From Pseudomonas aestuarii (GTDB lineage Bacteria; Pseudomonadota; Gammaproteobacteria; Pseudomonadales; Pseudomonadaceae): a DNA stretch of 64,000 bases. Made by a program: the position numbers and the translations under genes. Under the pieces are notes generated by a model that was given only the letters and a program-made list of their open reading frames with translations, did no database searches and was not told the origin of the DNA. Every line of letters begins with the position of its first letter. The first letter of the stretch is position 1. Positions 1-8,380 of the stretch are shown one piece after another. The stretch is from the NCBI RefSeq assembly GCF_027988105.1, contig NZ_JAQJZJ010000009.1, positions 62,001 through 126,000 on the forward strand, read 5' to 3'.

Positions 1-928
1 GGCGAAAGCCCTGGCCATCGCGCACGACAAACAGCGCATCCATGCCGCGTGCCTGCGCCAGCTCAGGCCCGGCCACTTCCCCCAGAACCAGCAAGGCAGT
101 CGCCCAGGCATCGGCGAGCATGCAACTGGAGGCCAGCACCGTTACTGCCGCGAGCTGGTTGCAGGCAGGCGCACCCAGCGCGGGATCCATGCTGTGCGAA
201 TAGTCCTGATGCTCAATCTCGACCCAGTGCCGGTAATCCCCCGAGGTGGCGATGGCCACATCGCTGAGCTCCATCACGCCCATGACCTCGCGCACACCGC
301 GAACCGGCTTCTCGACGGCAATCGTCCAGGCTTGCCCATCCGCTTTCAGCCCGCATGCGCGCATTTCGCCGTCGATACCCACCAGATACCGGCTGACTCC
401 CCAACCCTCGAGGCAATGGGCCAGTTGGTCGACGCCAAAGCCTTTGGCGATACCCGACAGGTCCAGCGTGATGGGCGCGCGCTTACGCACCCGGTGATGT
501 ACTTGATCGACCTCCAACACCTCCGTCGCCTGCTGCCGCCGCCGCTGTGCCGGCAAATCGGTCGGCACTTGCCCGCCGGGGCCAAAGCCCCAGGCATTGA
601 CCAGGTCGCCCACGCCGATATCAAACGCGCCGTTGGACTGACGACCGATGCGCAACCCCGTCGCCAGCACGCTGAGCAGTTCTGGCGGGATATCCAGCCA
701 TTGCTGCTCAGGCAGTGCATTGAGCCGACTCAGAGCCGAGTCGGCTTTCCAGCTCGACATCTGCCGATCCACCTGGTCCACGGCGGCGAACAGGCTGGCC
801 GCGATGGCCGACTCATCCAGCCCCGGCGCGGCAAAGAATAGAGCGCTATATCGAGTGCCCATGGTCGCGCCGTTGAGGCTGTAGCGCTGCAGCGTGACCG
901 CGCTGTTGGGCGGGGTTTCAGTAGACAT
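1..928 (-). CDS. apbE: FAD:protein FMN transferase ApbE (3' end beyond window)
   Basis: ApbE moves FMN from FAD onto a Thr or Ser of acceptor proteins that work in extracytoplasmic electron transfer. The frame stays open to the window edge, so about 309 residues are present. Family landmarks are visible: ATMGTRYS near the N-terminus, LDLSGIAKGFGVD in the middle, SGDYRHW, YSHSMDP and LADAWATAL towards the end. The ATG at 928 overlaps the stop of the upstream reductase gene by 11 bases, so the two are probably translated together. No signal peptide or lipobox can be seen after this start or in the same frame just upstream, although many ApbE proteins are exported. The neighbouring DUF2271 protein is the likely acceptor (inference). 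Confidence 0.9.
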   Translation of the reverse strand, partial: MSTETPPNSAVTLQRYSLNGATMGTRYSALFFAAPGLDESAIAASLFAAVDQVDRQMSSWKADSALSRLNALPEQQWLDIPPELLSVLATGLRIGRQSNGAFDIGVGDLVNAWGFGPGGQVPTDLPAQRRRQQATEVLEVDQVHHRVRKRAPITLDLSGIAKGFGVDQLAHCLEGWGVSRYLVGIDGEMRACGLKADGQAWTIAVEKPVRGVREVMGVMELSDVAIATSGDYRHWVEIEHQDYSHSMDPALGAPACNQLAAVTVLASSCMLADAWATALLVLGEVAGPELAQARGMDALFVVRDGQGFR

Positions 929-3143
929 CTTCACGGTAGCGTCCCTGCGCTTTGAGCGTCAGCACATTGAGGTTGAGCGGCAGCAACACGTGATCCAGCG
1001 CCTGCATCACGCTCTTCGCCATCTCGCGGCTACCACAGACCAGGATCTGCGCGCCTTTTTCAATCAGCCGGCGCATGTGCAAGGCATCGGCCAGGATGCG
1101 GTCCTGCACATAACTGCAGTCGTTGACCCGCGAAAAGGCCGCATTCAGCTGGCTCAGTCGTCGATCCGCGAGGTAGCGGTTGAGTTCTGGCTCATAGAGA
1201 AAATCGGACGCCGGATTGCGCCCGCCCCAGTACAGGTGCATCGGATGCCTGGCGCGGTTGTTGCGGATAAACCCGGCCAGGGGGCCGATGCCCGTGCCAG
1301 CACCGATCAGGATCACCGGGGCTTTACCCGACCCCGGCCGGAAATCCGGGTTGGGCTGGATAAAGGCGTCCATCCTGGCCCCGAGCGGCAGGTCATGCAG
1401 AAAGCCGGAACACAGCCCCCCGGGGTGCTTGCGCACACAGATCTCCAGTACCCCATCAGCCGACCCACTGGCCAGCGAATAGAAGCGTGGCACCGGACTG
1501 CCCGGCGGCACGATGCCAAGCAGGTCGCCCGCCTCGAAATGGCCCAAGGTACTGGCGCCGAGCAGGCGCTTGAGCCAAGCGACATTACCCGGCGGTGCAG
1601 CTGCCTTGAAACGCAACACACTGGTAGGCGCTTGCACCTGCGCACCATACTCGACCCGCTCCACCAGCTGCCAGGACTGGCTGCGCGGGCGCACGGGCTT
1701 GTGCACCAGGGCCAGTTCCTGGCCGAGCAACTGGCCAACGGCGTTGCCCCAGCGGGCAAACGCCTGAGTGGATTGGCGATCGATGGTCTCTAGCGCCAGC
1801 AACCGTGGCCAGCCCCGCTCCAGCAACGCCGTTTCGGTCACCTTGGCAAACTGACAGAATTGCGGGAACTGCCGATCGCCAAAGCCCAGCACGGCAAAAC
1901 CGGCCCCAGGCGGCAACGTAGTCTTGGTCAGCCGCGCCAGAAACTGCCGGGCCGACGCCGGCGCATCACCATCGCCATAGGTTGCCGTGAGGATCAACAG
2001 ACGCTGCGCATGGCGATATTCGCTCGCTAGCTGGTTCATTGCCGCCGTGTGCACGCGCAGGCCAGACTGGTGCAGGGCGTCATGCAGGGTTTTCGCAAAG
2101 CCCCAGGTACTGTGGTTTTCACTGCCGACCAGAATCACCGTATCGGCCCATTGCGCGGCGCTGTTATGAGCCAGCCGAGGCATGGCCTGGTGGCGCAGCC
2201 ACCACAGGCGCGCGCCGGTGATGCTCATCAGCGGCACGCTAAGCGCGCTTACGCCCAGCAGCAGGCCGAGCCACCAGAGCCCCTCCCCGGTGTGCAGCTG
2301 GTAGATCAACTCATACACCCGCCGCGCACTGTCATGCGCCTGGTAGGACAGCAGCGCACCACTGGCTTGATCGACATAGCCATCGCCCTGGGCGGTACGC
2401 AGCGAATAGACATCGCCGGGGTCGCTGGGATTGGGGTACACCAGTTCGCGCAGATCGTTCAAATCGGTGGCCCGCAGCGCCGCCAGGCTGGCCACCGGAG
2501 CGGCCGGACCGGGGTCCACTGTTTGCGGAAAGTCGGGTTCACGCTGCATGCCATCGGCAATCAGCTCGAAGTTCGCCGCCGACATATAGATCCCGCTCAG
2601 CGCGGACAGCAGCAGGCCCAACACCACCAGGCGACCCACTTCGGCGTGCCAGCGCTGGCTGAAGCCGCCGCGTAAGGGACGCAGCAGCTGGCGCCAGCCG
2701 CCCAGGCGTTTGGCCAGCAAGGCCAGCCCTGAAATCGACAACAGCAACATGACCAACGCGGCAATACCCGCGACCGCACGCCCCGTGCTACCCAACAGCA
2801 ACGAGCGATGCAGGTCTTTCACCCAGGTCGAAAACTCCGACGGCGCATAGGTGCCAATGCCTTGCCCGGTGAGCGGGTCGATGCGCTCGGCACCGGCCTG
2901 GCCGTTTTCGCTGTAATACACGATGAGCGCGCCGGAGGGGCTGCGCTGCAGCTGCTCGGCTCCCGGATAGTAGTGCGCCACCCGCCCGGCCAACTCGGCG
3001 ACGCTGACCTGGCCGGCGGCAGGCACTTTGGCATCGAGCCTTTCCAGCGCCGGGTTGACCGACAGGACGCCACCACTGAGCGCCAGCAACATGACCAGCA
3101 GAGCGGCAAGCAGACCGGGCAGTGAATGAAGCTGGCGTAGCAT
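918..3143 (-). CDS. PepSY-type membrane flavoreductase (PepSY_TM + flavodoxin + FNR)
   Basis: This 741-residue inner-membrane reductase probably carries electrons from cytoplasmic NAD(P)H across the membrane. Four hydrophobic segments lie near residues 8-30, 122-144, 170-190 and 288-312. Conserved PepSY_TM histidines occur in DLHRSLLLG (H112), RWHAEVGRL (H166) and YQLHTGEG (H284) and could hold heme. A flavodoxin domain follows from about residue 335 (TATYGDGDAP). The C-terminal ferredoxin-reductase part has RFYSLASG for FAD, ILIGAGTGIGPLAGF and VCGSREMAK for the nicotinamide nucleotide, and a terminal aromatic residue. AGAGGAG seven bases before the ATG supports the start. It lies 26 bases after the DUF2271 gene and overlaps apbE, forming a three-gene redox operon. 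It resembles 'sulfite reductase flavoprotein' annotations but is not a CysJ. Confidence 0.87.
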   Translation of the reverse strand: MLRQLHSLPGLLAALLVMLLALSGGVLSVNPALERLDAKVPAAGQVSVAELAGRVAHYYPGAEQLQRSPSGALIVYYSENGQAGAERIDPLTGQGIGTYAPSEFSTWVKDLHRSLLLGSTGRAVAGIAALVMLLLSISGLALLAKRLGGWRQLLRPLRGGFSQRWHAEVGRLVVLGLLLSALSGIYMSAANFELIADGMQREPDFPQTVDPGPAAPVASLAALRATDLNDLRELVYPNPSDPGDVYSLRTAQGDGYVDQASGALLSYQAHDSARRVYELIYQLHTGEGLWWLGLLLGVSALSVPLMSITGARLWWLRHQAMPRLAHNSAAQWADTVILVGSENHSTWGFAKTLHDALHQSGLRVHTAAMNQLASEYRHAQRLLILTATYGDGDAPASARQFLARLTKTTLPPGAGFAVLGFGDRQFPQFCQFAKVTETALLERGWPRLLALETIDRQSTQAFARWGNAVGQLLGQELALVHKPVRPRSQSWQLVERVEYGAQVQAPTSVLRFKAAAPPGNVAWLKRLLGASTLGHFEAGDLLGIVPPGSPVPRFYSLASGSADGVLEICVRKHPGGLCSGFLHDLPLGARMDAFIQPNPDFRPGSGKAPVILIGAGTGIGPLAGFIRNNRARHPMHLYWGGRNPASDFLYEPELNRYLADRRLSQLNAAFSRVNDCSYVQDRILADALHMRRLIEKGAQILVCGSREMAKSVMQALDHVLLPLNLNVLTLKAQGRYREDVY

Positions 3144-3169
3144 GGTGCATCTCCTCTGGGCGGATGTGA

Positions 3170-3655
3170 TTACAGGTCGTAGCTGAAGGCGTCGATATAG
3201 CCGCTGCCGCTCGCGGACTTACCGGCGCCTTGGCTGGTCAGCGCCACCTTTACCTCGGCGCGGTGCTCGCGCTTGTCCTCGACCGCACTGTCCACGCGTA
3301 TTTCATAGCCGGCGTCGATCAGCGCATCGGCCAGCTCGACCGTCACTTTCAGGGTCTGCCCACTGCCAACACTGGCCCCGGTGACACCGTCGAACTCGCT
3401 GGAATTCAAGCCGCTGCCTCGCGCCCAATCGCGCAGATGCTTGTAGTACTTGGCCTTCTTGCCGGCGACCCAGAGCGTACTCTGGTACTGGCCATTGGCA
3501 TCGGTGAGGTAGAACGCCAGGTAGGCGTCGTTACCGCGGTAGCTCTTCAGTTCGGTGTTCAAGGTCACTGCGCGCGCCTGGACAAAGCCTGGCAGCACGA
3601 TGGCGCTGGCAAGACAAACGGCGGCGGCAATCTTTCTCATGGCATGGCGTCTCAT
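3170..3655 (-). CDS. DUF2271 secreted protein, candidate flavinylated electron carrier
   Basis: This is a 161-residue protein with a Sec signal peptide (a short basic N-terminus, then a hydrophobic stretch ending near VQA at residue 27) followed by a DUF2271 domain. Residues 89-95 read DGVTGAS, which fits the ApbE flavinylation motif of FMN-binding domains, in which the last Thr or Ser receives FMN; Ser95 would be the acceptor. With apbE and the PepSY reductase in the same operon, a role as periplasmic flavin carrier is a good inference. The start was set at the ATG at 3655 because GGAG lies seven bases upstream; a GTG at 3673 is also in frame. A response-regulator-type box and -10 element lie just upstream (3688-3719). 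Confidence 0.83.
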   Translation of the reverse strand: MRRHAMRKIAAAVCLASAIVLPGFVQARAVTLNTELKSYRGNDAYLAFYLTDANGQYQSTLWVAGKKAKYYKHLRDWARGSGLNSSEFDGVTGASVGSGQTLKVTVELADALIDAGYEIRVDSAVEDKREHRAEVKVALTSQGAGKSASGSGYIDAFSYDL

Positions 3656-3687
3656 CGCGTATCTCCGGTTCACTGGTTATGTCGTGC

Positions 3688-3719
3688 ACCCTAGCGCCGA
3701 GAGCTGACAGCAAGCTGAA
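3688..3719 (-). promoter_or_regulatory. Putative response-regulator box and -10 before the DUF2271 gene
   Basis: Read on the minus strand, this is TTCAG-N5-TGTCAG (3704-3719), ten bases, then TAGGGT (3688-3693). The same layout and spacing occur before the PepSY gene, and a close variant occurs before the two-component operon. The box sits where a -35 element would be, as expected for a promoter activated by an OmpR-type regulator. Function is inferred. Confidence 0.5.
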
Positions 3720-3746
3720 CGCGCTGGCGCCAGTTGTTCTGGCTGG

Positions 3747-4070
3747 TCACTGGGTCAATTGGCTGCCTTGCAGGTATTCGGACGCATCGCCGTCGGGCCT
3801 GAAGTCAATCTCCAGGGTGCGAATCGACAACGACGCGGGGGCGAACTTGGCCTCGAACTTGTTACCCCAGCGATCAAGCCCCCTGACCTCATAACAGCCG
3901 TCGTCCACCTTGATCCGTTGCACCGTCCAGCCGTATTGCGCGACCTGCTGGCGCAGCACTTCGCGCGGTTGCCAGTCGGCTACCGGATCCACGCAATCGT
4001 CGCTGGCCAGGACGTTGCCAGTCACCAGCGTAGCGAGCAGCGCGGCAGTGATATAAAGCGCAGATCTCAC
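3747..4070 (-). CDS. Small periplasmic PepSY-domain protein
   Basis: This 107-residue protein has a signal peptide (residues 1-22, ending VLASD) and a single PepSY-like domain with VDDGCYEVRGLDRWGNKFEAKF. Small PepSY proteins often accompany two-component systems and PepSY_TM reductases, where they may bind a ligand or inhibit a partner. The start is a GTG at 4070, chosen because AGGAGG lies seven bases upstream and the signal peptide begins there. Two cysteines (DDCVDP and DDGCYE) could form a disulfide. It is divergent from the two-component operon, has its own copy of the shared promoter box, and is separated from the DUF2271 gene by 91 bases. Its exact role is unknown. Confidence 0.78.
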   Translation of the reverse strand: MRSALYITAALLATLVTGNVLASDDCVDPVADWQPREVLRQQVAQYGWTVQRIKVDDGCYEVRGLDRWGNKFEAKFAPASLSIRTLEIDFRPDGDASEYLQGSQLTQ

Positions 4071-4102
4071 GGTGTTTCCTCCTGCCTGAGCATATGTGGC
4101 AT

Positions 4103-4134
4103 ACCCTAGCGCGACTTCCTGACAACAACCTGAA
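4103..4134 (-). promoter_or_regulatory. Putative response-regulator box and -10 before the PepSY gene
   Basis: On the minus strand this reads TTCAG-N5-TGTCAG (4119-4134), ten bases, then TAGGGT (4103-4108). The spacing matches the promoter at 3688-3719, and the bases flanking the -10 are also alike (GCGCTAGGGT in both). Confidence 0.5.
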
Positions 4135-4142
4135 GGGCGCCC

Positions 4143-4174
4143 TTAAGGCTACTGTCAGCTCCAGCCGTTAATGT
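4143..4174 (+). promoter_or_regulatory. Putative autoregulatory promoter of the two-component operon
   Basis: On the plus strand this reads TTAAG-N5-TGTCAG (4143-4158), ten bases, then TAATGT (4169-4174). It is one base away from the box at the two minus-strand promoters and keeps the ten-base gap to the -10. It would start transcription about 25 bases before the response regulator gene. Confidence 0.45.
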
Positions 4175-4205
4175 GCAGGCCGGCAACTGAACACTAGAGG
4201 TGTGT

Positions 4206-4865
4206 ATGCGGGTATTGCTGATCGAGGACACTGCGGGGCTAGGTGAAGCGGTGCGCGAGCAAATTGCCGATGACGGCCATGCCGTGGATTGGGTACTACG
4301 CCTCGCGCACGCCGAAGCGAGCGTACGCACGACTGCCTATGACCTGATCTTGCTCGACCTGATACTGCCAGATGGGCGTGGCCTGGACTTTCTGCGCCAA
4401 CGGCGCAGCGCGGGAGATGTCACCCCGGTCATCATCCTCACGGCGCGGGACCAGATCTCCGACCGGATTGCCGGCTTGAACGCCGGAGCCGACGACTATC
4501 TGGTCAAGCCCTTCGACCTGTTTGAACTGTCCGCACGGGTCGCCGCAGTGGCGCGCCGCTACAGTGGTAATCCCAACCCGCAGATGCAGCTGGGTGAACT
4601 GCAGATCGACCTGTCTGCCCACAGCATTGCGCGCGCCGGCATTGGCGTGGATCTGACCGCACGCGAGTGGGCGTTATTCGAAGCCTTTATCCAACGCCCC
4701 GGTGCGCTGCAGTCGAAAGCTCAGCTCGAAGAACGCCTGTACGCGTTCGGTGCCGAAATCGAGAGCAATACCATCGAGGTATACATCAGCCGCCTGCGCA
4801 AGAAACTGGGTCGCGAACTGATCGAAACCGTGCGTGGCATGGGTTATAGGCTGGGCTCGAAATGA
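4206..4865 (+). CDS. OmpR/PhoB-family response regulator (QseB/PmrA-like)
   Basis: This 219-residue DNA-binding response regulator has a receiver domain with the acidic pair E7/D8, phospho-acceptor D51, T79 and K101. Its C-terminal winged helix ends RLRKKLGRELIETVRGMGYRL, as in OmpR/QseB/PmrA-type regulators. The ATG at 4206 was chosen because AGAGG lies five bases upstream; a GTG six bases earlier is also in frame. It overlaps the sensor kinase gene by four bases (ATGA). Three matching boxes in the flanking promoters suggest that it controls its own operon and the divergent PepSY/flavin genes. The stimulus cannot be read from sequence. Confidence 0.9.
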   Translation: MRVLLIEDTAGLGEAVREQIADDGHAVDWVLRLAHAEASVRTTAYDLILLDLILPDGRGLDFLRQRRSAGDVTPVIILTARDQISDRIAGLNAGADDYLVKPFDLFELSARVAAVARRYSGNPNPQMQLGELQIDLSAHSIARAGIGVDLTAREWALFEAFIQRPGALQSKAQLEERLYAFGAEIESNTIEVYISRLRKKLGRELIETVRGMGYRLGSK

Positions 4866-6190
4866 AACCTGCAGCCAGCCTGCAAAGACGCCTGGGTCTG
4901 GGCCTGACCCTGGGCATTACGCTGCTCTGGCTGCTGGCCACGGCAGGCGCCGGGCTGGTTGTCCAGCACGAGCTGGATGAGGCCTTTGACAGCGCCCTGG
5001 AGGAAACCGCGCAGCGGATTCTGCCCCTGGCCGTACTCGAGATCGTCAACCGAGAAGAACCCCGCGCGCTGCAGCATATTGCCTCGCTGCAAGCGCACAA
5101 GGAGTACCTGACGTATCTGGTGCGCGATAACCACGGCAATACCCTGCTGCAATCCCATGATGCCGACCTGGCAGTATTCAATGCGCAGCCACTCGAGGGC
5201 TTCACGACGACCTCTAGCCACCGCCTGTATGCCGCCAGCGCGCTGCGCAAAACCGTATTCATCGAAGTCGCCGAACCCCTGGCGCATCGCCATGAGGCGG
5301 CTTGGGGCGCGTTGCAAGCATTCCTCCTGCCGCTGCTGCTGTTGATTCCGCTCAGCCTGTTCGGCACCTGGCTGTTGGTACGCCTGAGCTTGCGCAGTGT
5401 GCTGGCCTATCGGCGCGCGATCGAGACCCGTGGGGCCGGCGATCTATCCCCGATCAAAGCGGCGCGGTTGCCCGCCGAGATCAATCCGCTGGCGGATGCC
5501 GTCAACCACCTGATGGAGCGCCTGCGCCGAGCGCTGGAGGCCGAGCGCAGCTTTACCGCCAACAGTGCCCATGAATTACGCACGCCGCTGGCGGCGACCC
5601 TGGCTCAGGTCCAGCGCCTGCGCCGCGAGATCCCCGAAGGCCCGCTGCAAGAGCGGGCGACGCAGATCGAGGCGTCACTGCGCGAACTGGCACGTCTTTC
5701 GGAAAAACTCATGCAACTGGCCAAGGCCGAAGGCGGCGGCCTGCTGTCGGAGACGCCACAAGATCTGCTACCGCTGCTGGCGCATGTGGTCGAAGACCTG
5801 CGCCGCACGGCCGGCGGACGTCTGCACCTGCAGTTGCCGAGCACCGAGGCAGTGCTGACGACAATCGATCCGGATGCCTTCGCCATTTTGCTGCGCAACC
5901 TGATCGAGAACGCCATGAAACATGGCGCCAGCGATCAGCCTATCGAGGTGAGTCTGTCCAGCACGGCACTGCTACAGGTGGTGAATGCAGGCCCGCTAGT
6001 TCCCCCGGCACTGCTGGCGCAACTGAGCGAACGCTTCGTGCGAGGCCCTGGCCAGGCCGAAGGATCGGGGCTTGGCCTGGCGATTGCCGCGGCTATCGCC
6101 CAGGGCGTGGGCGCTCGCCTGCTGCTAGCTTCGCCGGCACCAGGCAAAACCGACGGCTTTGCCGTCAGCGTGCAATTCGCACCTGCTTGA
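4862..6190 (+). CDS. Sensor histidine kinase, partner of the upstream regulator
   Basis: This is a 442-residue membrane kinase. Hydrophobic segments near residues 13-33 and 152-174 frame a periplasmic sensor of about 115 residues with no domain I recognise. HAMP-like sequence follows, then the HisKA motif SAHELRTPL with phospho-accepting H237. The ATPase part has NLIENAMKHG and the glycine box GSGLGLAIA. It is translationally coupled to the response regulator. The neighbouring PepSY and flavin genes suggest sensing of an envelope redox, metal or lipid signal, but that is inference. Confidence 0.88.
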   Translation: MKPAASLQRRLGLGLTLGITLLWLLATAGAGLVVQHELDEAFDSALEETAQRILPLAVLEIVNREEPRALQHIASLQAHKEYLTYLVRDNHGNTLLQSHDADLAVFNAQPLEGFTTTSSHRLYAASALRKTVFIEVAEPLAHRHEAAWGALQAFLLPLLLLIPLSLFGTWLLVRLSLRSVLAYRRAIETRGAGDLSPIKAARLPAEINPLADAVNHLMERLRRALEAERSFTANSAHELRTPLAATLAQVQRLRREIPEGPLQERATQIEASLRELARLSEKLMQLAKAEGGGLLSETPQDLLPLLAHVVEDLRRTAGGRLHLQLPSTEAVLTTIDPDAFAILLRNLIENAMKHGASDQPIEVSLSSTALLQVVNAGPLVPPALLAQLSERFVRGPGQAEGSGLGLAIAAAIAQGVGARLLLASPAPGKTDGFAVSVQFAPA

Positions 6191-6231
6191 GCGCCAGCGC
6201 GCCTACCTTCTGGCGGGCGTGCCGAAAGCGG

Positions 6232-7884
6232 TCACTCCTTGCTCAGTGCCACATCGACGATCTGCTGCGCCTCGCCAAGAATCCGCTGCAGGTGCGCCTG
6301 GTCGCGGTAGCTCTCGGCGTAGATCTTGTAGATGTCCTCGGTGCCCGATGGCCGCGCGGCGAACCAGCCGCCGGCGCTGATCACCTTGATCCCGCCAAGG
6401 GCCGCACCATTGCCCGGCGCCTTGTCGAGCACCTGGGTGATCGTATCGCCGGCCAACTGGGTGCTGCGCACCTGCTCCGGGGTGAGCTGGCTGAGGGCTT
6501 TCTTCTGCACCGGGGTGGCCGGCGCATCGACGCGATCGGCCACTATCTCACCGAACTCCTCGGTCAGGCCGCGATAGAGTTCGCCCGGGTCGCGAGCGCA
6601 ACTGGCGGTCATTTCCGCGGCCAGCAGCGCCAGCGCCATGCCGTCCTTGTCGGTGGTCCAGACGCTGCCGTCCCGGCGCAAGAAAGTAGCACCGGCGCTT
6701 TCCTCACCGGCAAAGCCCAGCGAGCCGTCGAACAGGCCGCCGGCGAACCACTTGAAGCCGACCGGCACTTCCAGCAGCGGCCGACCCAGGCGGGCACTGA
6801 CCCGATCGATCATGGCGCTGCTGACCAGGGTCTTGCCCACCGCCGCCGTGGCGCTCCACTGCGAGCGATGCTGGAACAGGTAATCGATGGCCACGCTGAG
6901 AAAGTGGTTGGCCGGCAGCAAGCCGACGCTGGGCGCGACTATGCCGTGGCGGTCGTAGTCGGTGTCGCAGGCAAAGGCGATGTCGTAGCCATCCTTGAGG
7001 CCGATCAGCCGTTGCATGGCGTGACTCGACGAAGGGTCCATGCGGATCTGACCGTCCCAATCCAGGCTCATGAAGGCGAACTGCGGGTCTATCACCTGGC
7101 TGACCACATGCAGATCGAGCGCGTACTGCTCGGCGATGCGCGACCAGTAATGCACGCCCGCGCCGCCCAGCGGATCGACGCCCATACGCAGGCCAGCCGC
7201 GCGGATCACCTCAAAATCGATCACGCTGCCCAGGTCACCGACATAGGCCGCCAGGTAATCGTGCTGATGGGTAGTCGGCGCCTGAAGCGCCTGGGCCAGC
7301 GGCATGCGCTTGACCGCCTTGAGACCGCCTTCGAGCAAGGCATTGGCGCGGTTCTGCACCCAGTTGGTGATGTCGCTGTCAGCCGGGCCGCCATTGCACG
7401 GGTTGTATTTGAAGCCGCCGCTGTCCGGCGGATTGTGTGACGGGGTGATCACGATGCCGTCGGCCAGGCCCGTGGCGCGCCCCCGGTTGTGTACCAGAAT
7501 GGCGTGGGATATCGCCGGGGTCGGGGTGAATTCGCCACCGGCGGAAATCATGGTCTGCACGCCATTGGCGGCCAGAACTTCCAGCGCGGTGTCGAGCGCC
7601 GGTTGCGACAGGGCATGGCTGTCCGCACCGATATACAGCGGACCAGCGATGCCCTGCGCTTCACGGTAATCGCAGATCGCCTGGCTGATGGCGAGCACGT
7701 GCCACTGGTTGAAGCTCGATGCCAACGAACTGCCGCGATGGCCCGAAGTGCCGAAAGCCACGCGCTGGGCGGCCACGCCGGGATCGGGCTGCAGATCGAA
7801 GTAGGCGGCCAGCAGTTGCTCGATATCGACCAACATCTCTGCAGGGGCCGGCTTGCCGGCCAAAGGATGGATTCGTGAACTCAA
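6232..7884 (-). CDS. pgm: Phosphoglucomutase (alpha-D-glucose-specific)
   Basis: Pgm interconverts glucose 1-phosphate and glucose 6-phosphate for glycogen/trehalose and envelope sugar synthesis. The 550-residue protein matches the length of E. coli Pgm (about 546). Visible landmarks are VAFGTSGHRGS near the N-terminus, the catalytic-serine loop ITPSHNPPDSGGFKYNP, the metal-binding loop ACDTDYDRHG and a late ARPSGTEDIYKIYAES phosphate-binding loop. The start is placed at TTG 7884, because AGGGAG lies six bases upstream and the N-terminus then aligns with E. coli Pgm; an in-frame start at 7908 would add eight unlikely residues. It converges with the histidine kinase gene and appears monocistronic. 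Confidence 0.93.
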   Translation of the reverse strand: MSSRIHPLAGKPAPAEMLVDIEQLLAAYFDLQPDPGVAAQRVAFGTSGHRGSSLASSFNQWHVLAISQAICDYREAQGIAGPLYIGADSHALSQPALDTALEVLAANGVQTMISAGGEFTPTPAISHAILVHNRGRATGLADGIVITPSHNPPDSGGFKYNPCNGGPADSDITNWVQNRANALLEGGLKAVKRMPLAQALQAPTTHQHDYLAAYVGDLGSVIDFEVIRAAGLRMGVDPLGGAGVHYWSRIAEQYALDLHVVSQVIDPQFAFMSLDWDGQIRMDPSSSHAMQRLIGLKDGYDIAFACDTDYDRHGIVAPSVGLLPANHFLSVAIDYLFQHRSQWSATAAVGKTLVSSAMIDRVSARLGRPLLEVPVGFKWFAGGLFDGSLGFAGEESAGATFLRRDGSVWTTDKDGMALALLAAEMTASCARDPGELYRGLTEEFGEIVADRVDAPATPVQKKALSQLTPEQVRSTQLAGDTITQVLDKAPGNGAALGGIKVISAGGWFAARPSGTEDIYKIYAESYRDQAHLQRILGEAQQIVDVALSKE

Positions 7885-7978
7885 AATTGTCTCCCTGAAT
7901 AACAGCAACAGACCCTAGCCTAACAGGCACCGACACAATCACCGACCGCCCGGCCTCCACTCCAACCATTTTACCCAG

Positions 7979-8041
7979 CCAGCGCCACGGGCGGATCTCT
8001 GGCAGGTCTTCGCCCTGGTTTTCGACATAGCGCAGGTTACG
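7979..8041 (-). pseudogene. Possible remnant of a phosphoketolase C-terminus
   Basis: Within the 496-base gap between pgm and the BON gene, one minus-strand frame reads RYVENQGEDLPEIRPWRW. This fits the C-terminal signature of phosphoketolases (GxDxPEIRxWxW). An in-frame stop lies only a few codons upstream, so at most a short fragment survives. I recognised the motif by eye; no alignment was run. Confidence 0.35.
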
Positions 8042-8129
8042 GATCACACCGGCACCCAACTGTCGCGCTGAACTGCGTCACTTGCGTCGTAGTGCTGCGT
8101 AAGCAATGACCCTGACATCCGGCGGCTAA

Positions 8130-8143
8130 GTGCGCTAACGCAC
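8130..8143. promoter_or_regulatory. GTGCG-N4-CGCAC palindrome upstream of the BON gene
   Basis: A perfect inverted repeat, GTGCG-CTAA-CGCAC, lies about 240 bases before the BON protein start. Its arms match the palindrome before the second Crp/Fnr gene (12948-12961) and nearly match one between DUF3309 and the cardiolipin synthase gene (13354-13367). The rest of this gap shows no other gene. Confidence 0.4.
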
Positions 8144-8380
8144 AGACGTCTCGTCTGGCCGTGGACATTGTGACAATCACACGACTATGTATTTTTTGCG
8201 CGCAGCGCCAATCATGCCGGATGCCCGAACAGCAATAGATCAAGCCCCCCAATGACTGCCCTGCCGAACCGCCCACGCAGAATGGTGGTCCCCAGGACGG
8301 CATCCCAGCAAACAACATTCATGGCAACAGTGCGGTGACAGCACAACCCACTGCAATACTGATCCCAGTGGAGAAACAGC

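Noticed and set aside
8163..8190. A possible sigma-70 promoter (TTGTGA ... TATGTA) before the BON gene
   Set aside because: Weak match, and the transcript leader would be about 190 bases long; not strong enough to list.
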